Source: Cyprinus carpio (Eukaryota > Chordata > Actinopteri > Cypriniformes > Cyprinidae). From it: a stretch of DNA of 64,000 bases. Location of the stretch: positions 31,659,726 to 31,723,725 of the forward strand of contig NC_056575.1 in assembly GCF_018340385.1 (NCBI RefSeq), written 5' to 3'. Below, piece after piece: positions 56,799 to 64,000 of the stretch. The translations under genes were made by a program, and so were the position numbers. Each line of letters begins with the position of its first letter. Position 1 is the stretch's first letter. Under the pieces are notes generated by a model. It searched no databases. It was not told the origin of the DNA and saw nothing but the letters and a program-made list of their open reading frames with translations.

Positions 56799-59606
56799 CA
56801 CTTGTTCCTCTGTGTTGTTGATGATGATCAGATCTGCTCCTCTCTCTCTACAGTATCTTCTGCTCTCAGTCCAGCTCTTCTTCTCAGAGGAAATGAAGTA
56901 AAGACTGGATTGATAGTACTTCCATCCATCTATAACACAACCAGATAAGATATGAACTAAACTTTGATCCACATCAAGTTACTGTAAAATGGTTGTTAGT
57001 TGTAGTGGTGTATATATTCTAGTAGTTGTTTTATAATATGCTGTTTATGACTTTATTAATCATTTGTCTCGTTTGATAGCTAATCTTTTTCTTATGTCAC
57101 TAAATCAGTTATTGTAATTATTATAGGACTGTTTATTACAGTTCTTCTCGATTGCTAACACACTATAACTGATTCATTTATCCCAACTTTCCAAACCATT
57201 CATTAAGTTCTCAAAACAAAGACGTTTCTCAAAACCTTTATCATTTCACCTGTTTTCAATTTTATCAGCTTTTTCTGCTGAACTCTACACAAACATGCCC
57301 TCATTTTCAACAGGTTTAACCATGTTCTCATTCAGAAAACACAAGCACACAATATAATAACCTCAAGCATCACTATATGAACTCAAACAGCACATATTTA
57401 TATATGTGTAAATATTAGTAACAAAACTGATGAGACACCGGTCAGAATCTCAGGATAATATGAACATGAACACATGTGATTATGTGCTTTGGTAAATGAA
57501 TCCTTGTGGTGGGAGACAAAGAGGAAGAGGAGAGGAAAAGAAAAATGAAGAGAACGGGGTCGAAGGACATTTGTTCCTGTAGAAATACAAAGCTCTATAG
57601 TTGATCATGTTGCATGGAGTGACCTACAGACTCATCTAGAGGGTTTTACACTACTTACACTTACAGTATAATTTCAGCACATCGTCGCTGTTCTTTAAGA
57701 TGAGAGAACTTTTCACTGTTCTGTGTAGTAAATACTGTACACCCGCAAACTCATAACTGTTGGACTGATTTGTAGCAAAGGACTTCTTACCTGTATTTTT
57801 GCAGGACTGAGAGACAACGTCTAGGAGAGGCAGAGAAAGTCTAGAAGACTAAGAAACTGATAGACTAAAGACTAATAAACTGCTGAGTATTGAAATGAAA
57901 CTGGTTCTGTGTCTATTGTGTCTCCCTGGGTTGGCCACTAGAGGTCTCACTTCCCCTTATTGTCATCTTCGTCAGAAACTTCATTTCCCACTAGCCTTAT
58001 CTGTTCATCACTGTTCATATTGTCACCACTTACCTGTTTGCACCTGTCTTTAAAAAACCCTGGTTGTTTTGTCATTGTTACGGAGTCCTTGTTGCATGTC
58101 ACCCTGCTTTTTCCGGGTTCCCTAGTGGATGTTCGGTGTTTCGTGTTTTGGACTGTTAATGTCACCCTGGTTTGGTGCTTTTGTTTGTGTTTCTTGTTTT
58201 GGACTGATTACTTGACCATTGCCTGGCTAAGTGTTTTTGGATTCTAAAACACTGCAAATCTGTGTGCGTTTCGCGACACTGAAGGATGCGAATTATTTAT
58301 TTATTTGTTACTGTAAGTAAATGACTGCATACTTGATTTTCTTCATAATTAGCTTTTAACTTTTCTTGTTTTCATCTACTGCAATATCTCTTTACAGTAG
58401 GTAATGAAAATTAACTTTTCTAAAGCTTATTGCTGGGTTTTTTCCCTCTATGCTGCTATACTGTAAGAGACATTGACCTGCAGAATCACTGATTGATTCC
58501 TAAAAGGAGGTTTTAGTCACTGCTTTTTAAATTCATCAAACTAGTCTTCACTAAGCAGTGAAGTAGTCTGTTTACTAGGCACCGTGTACTGTATTATATT
58601 CATTTGACTTCCCTAAATTATTATTAATAATTATAGACATGACATAATTAATTATATAATTATATCACATTATATCATTATTATATTATATATTATACAT
58701 AATTATAGCCACATGACAGATCCAGTTCACTCCACTTTAAAAACGGAGTCTGCTATGAAGCAAGTTAGTGGTTAGACTGAAGAAACTTACCTGCTAAACG
58801 TTTCTGAAGTTCATTTCTTTCTGATTTTAACTGGTCTCTTTCTTCTGAGAGGTTGGTGATCTTAGTTAGCAGCTGCTGTCTCTCTTGTGTGTAGTTTGTG
58901 CTCTTTGTATAGATGTGGACACACAGCACTATGACTGCAGTCAGCAGAAGAACACACAGCAGCACCCAAACACACACCAGCTGCTCTGGAGCTTCTGATC
59001 TTCACACCATCACTTCCTGAAGATGATAGATATGATGTAACTCTCTTCCCTTCCTCATATCATACGACTCACATCTTCTGGAACATGTGAACTGTAGACT
59101 AACTTTACCCCTTGTCAGATGTTTATTAGTGTTGTTTTTGTCCTTGTGTTTTTGTGAGTAAATGCAGAGGAACAGTTCACCCAAAAATAGTTTCCTGATT
59201 ATTTACTCATCCAAGATTCACTGTATATGACTTTCTTTCTTCAGCCGAAGATACATTTTTGGAGGTTTTGGAGGAAAACGTGAACGGGACACAACATGAC
59301 ACAAAAATCCGTATTTAGGCAGCTTTAAATTAATCCACATGACCCCGGTTGACAAATAAGTGTCTTCTCTAGCAAAACAATCAGTCATTTTCAGGAAAAA
59401 TAAATAAATAAATAACACCACATTATTTACAAATGATGCTAATTTTTTGGCTGAACTGTTCCTTTAATCTCAGTTACCTGTGTGTTGAGATGTTTGGGGT
59501 TTGCTGTGTTGAAGTCTTCTGTGTCTTTATTAAATTTCATTTCTCTTACAGCCTCTGCACTGATGTAGATATCAACAATCCTTTCTATTCGGTCTTCTGA
59601 GTCCAT
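56287..59606 (-). CDS. C-type lectin-like receptor, five exons, frame broken by indels
   Basis: Exons on the minus strand: 59606-59478 (cytoplasmic tail, MDSEDRIERIVDIYISAEAV), 59016-58791 (transmembrane LLCVLLLTAVIVLCVHIYT, then a coiled-coil neck ERQQLLTKITNLSEERDQL), 56929-56802, 56641-56532 and 56423-56287 (lectin domain). All borders are AG/GT, and phases fit across every junction (0, 1, 0, 2). The domain shows GWKYYQSSLYFIS, WIGLTDIEVEGRWKW, EPNSY (EPN, the mannose-type calcium site) and GWADFSC where WND is usual. It is a type II membrane receptor of the fish CD209/CLEC4-like expansion. In exon 2 an extra 2 nt and 1 nt create a TGA before the membrane segment. In the last exon one extra T near 56318-56322 shifts the final dozen residues. 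An in-frame ATG at 59636 is an alternative start. Confidence 0.8.
56727..56795. repeat. (CA)n microsatellite
   Basis: In the intron between the first two lectin-domain exons, directly after the donor site on the minus strand. The decayed copy at 43 kb has a similar tract in the same place. Confidence 0.95.
57940..58290. repeat. Dispersed LTR-like repeat in lectin-gene intron
   Basis: Contains CACCACTTACCTGTTTGCAC and the repeated word TTTTGGACTG, wording I associate with a common fish LTR or LTR-derived repeat. Borders uncertain. The two opposing open frames here are not genes. The rest of this intron (56930-57940, 58290-58790) is AT-rich without recognisable coding content. Confidence 0.35.
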
Positions 59607-59670
59607 TATTGAACCTTCATCCACACTAGAATTCACAAGATATTTATTGTGCAGTTGAAATGGTTACAGT

Positions 59671-59718
59671 CATATATATATATATATATATATATATAGA
59701 TAGATAGATAGATAGATG
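59671..59718. repeat. (TA)n followed by (GATA)n microsatellite
   Basis: TA dinucleotides pass directly into about five GATA units just upstream of the lectin-gene first exon. Confidence 0.95.
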
Positions 59719-60243
59719 GAACATAATTTTAAAATAAAGCTTATAATTCATACATTGAACTATCTACTGAAATATATTCTTGATTAATCTCAGTTACCTG
59801 TGAGTTCAGAAGACTGGATTCTCGTCGCGTTGAATCTGTGATCTCTTTTTTTCTGACTTTACCTCTTACAACATCCACATATTCTTACACATGATCAATG
59901 TTGTTTCATCTTCTCTGCATATTTTCTGAGTTTTACCCTTTTCTGTATTTTCATTTACACTATCTGAGTGTTTTCAGTGTCAGCAAACTAACACTAGTTT
60001 CTCTCTGTCCTGTAGTGGACTGTGTTGTGTTTCTCAACTGTTTGTGTGGCAAGTATCTATGCAGAAAGGAAGTGTTTTTTGGAAATACTTCAAGTATTTA
60101 TGTAAAAAGGGAACTTCAACAGACATTGTTCAACACTTGTCGTTAGACCTAATAATTACGCATTTCCATTTGAGTGATTGATGATGGACAGCAAATGCAT
60201 TATGAGACACTATATAAATGTTTGAGTGAAATATTGTTTTTTA

Positions 60244-61668
60244 CGGAAGTTCTAAGCGGCCATGCATTATAATTTTTTTTTTTTTTGTTGTTTTTCCCTC
60301 GTTATAACGACTTAATTTTCTCGTTATCTCGACATAACGAAGGTCGTTTTATCGTTATAACGACTTAATTTTCTCGTTATCTCGACATAACGAAGTTCGT
60401 TTTCTCGTTATAACGACTTAATTTTCTCGTTATCTCGACATAACGAAGTTCGTTTTCTCGTTATAACGATTTAATTTTCTCTAAGAATTTACAAAACTGC
60501 GCCAGCAGGTGGCACTATAGACCTGAATATAACTGATGGGGTGTTGTATACTATCCACTTTACTGTACGCGGACCTTCCTCGTGATCGCTATTAATTTGT
60601 GCAGTCTTGTTTATTACTGACATTTAATTAATTCATAAATGTTAAATGCTTGAATCAATATGAATATTTTGTGTATTAAGTTCCTGCTAGATGCATGAGT
60701 TTCACAAACGCATTCTGTTTCATCAATAACTGCTTATTAAAATCAAGGTTGACATCACTGTATTCTGTTTGCACCAATATATATTATATTTGTGCTTCTT
60801 TTAGGCTCATGATTAATTTAAATTTAATTTTAATTTAATGATTAGGTAGTTAATAAGCGGAGATGTTCTGTTTATCTACAGTAGGACGGGATTTAACGAT
60901 GTAGGCTGATGTGCTTCTTTTCCTTATTACTAATCTTTATTGTTAACCATATTGATGAGAAATGTGATGTATATGTAAAAATCCATAGGCTAATTTAATT
61001 CAGTTTTGTTCTGTAATGTTGTAATGGTTTTTTTCTACACACATACACTACACGTACACATGAACGCTCTTTTCAAACAGAAGCTTATAACACACATGAT
61101 ATCTGCCACATAATGACTACTACAAATTACAAATTATATATAATTTTATTTCATATTAAAGTGAAAATTAAAAGTGAGTTTAATCCAAGCAGCTCTAATG
61201 GCACGGGTGTTGCCATTTAAACATGTTAATTACAAAAAACAAAACGTTCGTTGTACTGTCTCTGGAAAAATCAACAGTGATTGATCAGCCTTTATTTATA
61301 CAGTATTGTAGACGTTATTATTACCTAGGCGAAGCAAAATTTGCTGAAATATAGGCTACAGTAAGAGCTCCTGCATGGCTGTCCATCAGATGCCTGTCAA
61401 AGTTGAGTTTGTTACTATAGCAACAGTTAAAACTTTCATGTCGGTTATAACGAGGGAAAACAAACTTTCGTTATGTCGAGATAACGAGAAAAATTAAGTC
61501 GTTATAACGAGAAAACGAACTTCGTTATGTCGAGATAACGAGAAAATTAAGTCGTTATAACGAGAAAACGAACTTCGTTATGTCGAGATAACGAGAAAAT
61601 TAAGTCGTTATAACACGAGAAAACAAAAAAGGAAAAAAATTATAATGGATGGCCGCTTAGAACTTCCG
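60244..61668. mobile_element. Fold-back element with palindromic 53-bp tandem arms
   Basis: Ends CGGAAGTTCTAAGCGGCCAT and its complement are flanked by TA on both sides (60242-60243, 61669-61670), fitting a TA target duplication. Each end leads through an A/T run into an arm of tandem 53-bp units: left arm 60300-60481 (3.4 units), right arm 61444-61620, the inverted equivalent. Each unit contains the palindrome CGTTATAACG and the hairpin TCGTTAT-CTCGAC-ATAACGA. The unique centre (60482-61440) has no long open frame. It is non-autonomous, and the mobilising transposase is unknown. Confidence 0.85.
60502..60515 (+). promoter_or_regulatory. CTCF consensus core
   Basis: CCAGCAGGTGGCAC matches CCASYAGRKGGCRS at all 14 positions and lies about 20 bases inside the left arm of the fold-back element. 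Confidence 0.5.
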
Positions 61669-61948
61669 TAGTATTTAGCTGAACATCTCTAAAACAAAAT
61701 TCTTTAACTAAACACAGAATCTGTTTGTGGTGGATGCAGAAGATGCCCCATCCTCACTCTTGAAAGACACCAGGGTCATCATTTCACAGAATGATAACTG
61801 TACAACAGAATTATTTCTCTTTTTTAAGAGTCGTGTTATTACAGGAATGATAAAGAACACTGCTCATTAAAAAAAAGTACATTTACTAATATTTAGTATA
61901 TTTCACTGAAAAAAATATTCATTGAACTTTCCTTAAAAAATGTAGTAA

Positions 61949-62035
61949 TCAATTTATTTTAGCTACATTTAAATAAATTTAGTTAACTAACTTTCAACAT
62001 TTTGTTCTATTTAAATGTAACTAAAATAAATTGTT
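61949..62035. repeat. Short inverted repeat (MITE-like hairpin)
   Basis: CAATTTATTTTAGCTACATT (61949 on) and the near-complement ending ATGTAACTAAAATAAATTG (to about 62035) form a stem of about 26 bp. No coding content. Confidence 0.6.
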
Positions 62036-62192
62036 TGCACTTACATAAAAAAAAACAGTGTACATAAGTCTTTCATAGTAAGCCTACATTAAGCTTTTTT
62101 TATCTTATAACTTTTACTTAGGGCAAAATATATATTTTTAGTGTATTTGCTAAAAAGATTCAAAAACCGCGCCTGTTTTCTAGTCAGACCCT

Positions 62193-62211
62193 TGACGTCA
62201 GCCCGTCCAAT
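62193..62211 (+). promoter_or_regulatory. CRE and CCAAT promoter elements
   Basis: A perfect CRE, TGACGTCA (62193-62200), lies 6 bases before CCAATCA (62207 on). This GC-richer stretch precedes a candidate first exon. No TATA box. Confidence 0.5.
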
Positions 62212-62931
62212 CACAGCTGAGCTGAGCTCAAAGAGTCACGAAAAACAACAGGTAAGCATTTTAAGCTTCTTTATTCCTATTTAAAGAGCTTTTGGATGTT
62301 TATGATTTATTGTCGTATCTTATTATTTGAAGATTAAACAGCTAAGCAACGCTAATGTTTTAGCTAGCAAACATCACGACTTGTAACCACAACTCACGAA
62401 CTTTGTAGCGTTCCATGCAAGTCACGCCAAACTTCATGAGCGCAAGGAATTGTAGCTAGAGTATTAAATTTATTGCAACGTTATATTGTCCTAAAGTCTA
62501 TTTCTCACTGTGTACCACTTGCATAAACACCGCATCCGTAGGCAATATTATCCGTAGGGGCTGACATTGTTGTTTCGCGGTCTATGTGACGTCAGAGCTC
62601 GGAACTGAGAGTACATCGATCTAGTACGAGTTCACGGTTGGGGAGTCACGGGTTTGACTGCTGTTCCAGTGCACTTTTTAACGGGTAGAAGGTTGGGAAA
62701 ACACAGGTTATGGGTTGCCTGGAACGCGGCATAACACGACATGACATCAAAGTTATCAGCAGCAAGTGTTAAATATGCAGTGTTTTACACCACAGTTTGT
62801 CAGTGGGAAAATAAAAAATATTTTTTGTGCTTTTCTCAGTCAGACACAGACAAACAAGTCCGGTGATTTTTTGTCTTTTAAACCAGAAAGACGGCTGACA
62901 GACAACCGACACTCGCACCGTGGAGAAACAG
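62212..62931 (+). other. Candidate 5' untranslated exons of a plus-strand gene
   Basis: A first exon could end at 62251 (AACAACAG followed by donor GTAAGC). A second is bounded by acceptor TTTTCTCAG (to 62839) and donor GTAAGA (62932), giving exon 62840-62931. The longer frame across it (62766-62999) begins before the acceptor and reads through the donor, so I do not support it as coding. The coding part would lie beyond the window. Confidence 0.4.
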
Positions 62932-63667
62932 GTAAGACAAACCCACCCATTCACTATATTACTATAAATACTCTTAGAATAAAACAGACTAATATGTAAA
63001 ATCTCTTTAACCTGTTTTAACCAGACCCCCCATTATGGGACTCACAGCTGAAAGTGCCCTACCTAACTTAAAATTGTAACACATTTCCTTACTTCAGTAT
63101 GTTACACACATAATTTTAGTTGTCTTTGGAAAGAAGGCCCTTTGGGCTTGACTTTTTATCAACCAGAGTTGATAATGCTCAAAAATATTAAAAGTTATAG
63201 ACACTGAAGTGCCTTGAAAATTTTTTCCCCACACTGATTTTTTTTAATTTGATATAAAATTACATGAAATCAGCCCTGGAGCAATCTAGAAAAGTAATGG
63301 GTTGAAAGTCACACGTCTCATGAGTTTCTATTTCAAATCTGAGAAGTTACCATGAAAAATTAGATTCCTGCAACCATTTTTCTGAGACTATGTCTAGAAA
63401 CCCCCCACCCCCCAAATATCAAAAATATTTACCAACTGTATTGAAGGGTTCTACAAACTATTTTAGTCATTAAACATACCACTGCATCGTTTTTCAATTA
63501 TAAAACAGTAGACAGAAAGTTAGACATCATATAAGTGATTTTGTTTTGACCACTAGAGAAAAATACAATAAGCATAATTTTATTAAAAATAAATAAAAAA
63601 TAAAAAAAGATTTAACTTTGTATGCCAATTACTGAACATACTGAGATTGCTAGAAATGCAGCATTTA
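62932..63667. other. AT-rich, no gene seen
   Basis: Presumed intronic sequence downstream of the candidate exon, with A/T-rich runs (63580-63610). Confidence 0.5.
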
Positions 63668-64000
63668 CACTCACCTAAAGGATTATTAGGAACACCTGTT
63701 CAATTTCTCATTAATGCGTTGCTTCAATGCATTAGGGGGTGTGGTCCTGGTCAAGACAATCTCCTGAACTCCAAACTGAATGTCAGAATGGGAAAGAAAG
63801 GTGATTTAAGCAATTTTGAGCGTGGCATGGTTGTTGGGTGCCAGACGGGCCGTTCTGAGTATTTCACAATCTGCTCTGTTACTGGGATTTTCACGCACAA
63901 CCATTTCCAGGGCTTACAAAGAATGGTTGTGAAAAGGGAAAAAACATCCAGCATGCGGCAGTCCTGTGGGCGAAAATCCTTGTTGATGCTAGAGGTCAGA
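63668..64000 (+). mobile_element. Tc1-like transposon, left part (cut by window end)
   Basis: A TA (63666-63667) precedes the terminal repeat CACTCACCTAAAGGATTATT. A transposase frame starts at 63788 with MGKKGDLSNFERGMVVG, the paired-type helix-turn-helix N-terminus of this fish Tc1 family. After about 18 residues the frame shifts, returns near TSSMRQSCGRKSL (about 63945) and shifts again. The copy is therefore a pseudogene at least in its N-terminal part. The DDE domain lies beyond the window. Confidence 0.85.

Noticed and set aside
57947..58247. Opposed open frames in the lectin-gene intron
   Set aside because: They fall in a dispersed repeat; neither has recognisable domains.
59898..60146. 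82-codon plus-strand frame, rich in aromatic residues
   Set aside because: No domain, no splice context, AT-rich composition; likely chance.
60300..60481. CRISPR-like regular repeats
   Set aside because: The 53-bp units are contiguous, without unique spacers, and occur inverted at the other end of a transposon-like element in a vertebrate genome.
62766..62999. 77-codon plus-strand frame at the candidate second exon
   Set aside because: The frame begins before the acceptor site and reads through the GTAAGA donor; an untranslated exon explains the splice signals better.

Overview
The window is vertebrate DNA, almost certainly from a cyprinid-type teleost. Reasons are the repeat families (a chromodomain Ty3/gypsy element, DIRS-like, Tc1-like, L1, L2-like and Penelope-like pieces, many MITEs), intron-split genes with GT-AG junctions, and two gene families that are expanded in bony fishes: IFI44-like GTPases and group-V-like C-type lectin receptors. 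There are four runs of N (130-219, 2011-2305, 11432-11698, 33451-34450), the last exactly 1,000 long. Many homopolymer-type indels make much of the sequence look poorly polished. No rRNA, tRNA or CRISPR array was seen.

Layout. 1-3,111: AT-rich sequence, a gap, a C-homopolymer tract and one end of a piggyBac-like MITE. 3,170-10,800: a three-level nest. A LINE-type 3' tail is split by a 6,956-bp gypsy element on the minus strand (3630-10585, 5-bp target duplication GTTGG). That element is split in its reverse transcriptase by a 1,786-bp piggyBac-like MITE (6160-7945, TTAA). The gypsy element shows the Tf1/sushi self-priming signature: 11 nt at the expected start of R are exactly complementary to the primer site. 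10,800-21,860: tandemly duplicated blocks holding a DIRS tyrosine-recombinase fragment and an L2-like LINE. A hAT element sits in one copy only.

22,480-28,606: the first three coding exons of an IFI44-like gene on the plus strand, with an ISRE-like site and TATA box upstream. Its 5.5-kb first intron holds a nearly open RLE-type non-LTR retrotransposon in antisense. The rest of the gene is not seen before the 1-kb gap. 28,900-34,450: a TTAA-flanked THAP-bearing element, a long-TIR MITE, other dispersed repeats and a Tc1-like element running into the gap.

34,451-42,600: LTR-like sequence, a decayed retroviral pol remnant, a low-quality stretch (36.5-38.9 kb) and a decayed L1 element on the minus strand. 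43,090-43,650: a decayed C-type lectin exon set. 45,050-51,540: a DIRS-like element with inverted ends, holding a Penelope-like reverse transcriptase fragment. 52,470-53,060: a broken C2H2 zinc-finger array.

56,287-59,606: a five-exon C-type lectin receptor gene on the minus strand. Its exon phases all fit, but indels break two exons. 60,244-61,668: a fold-back element whose arms are tandem 53-bp palindrome-rich units, with a consensus CTCF core inside. 62,190-62,931: a likely promoter (CRE, CCAAT) and two candidate untranslated exons of a plus-strand gene. 63,668 to the end: the start of a Tc1-like transposon with a frameshifted transposase.

Functionally, the two host genes are immune-type (interferon-induced GTPase, lectin receptor). 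They sit in a region dominated by nested and duplicated mobile DNA.
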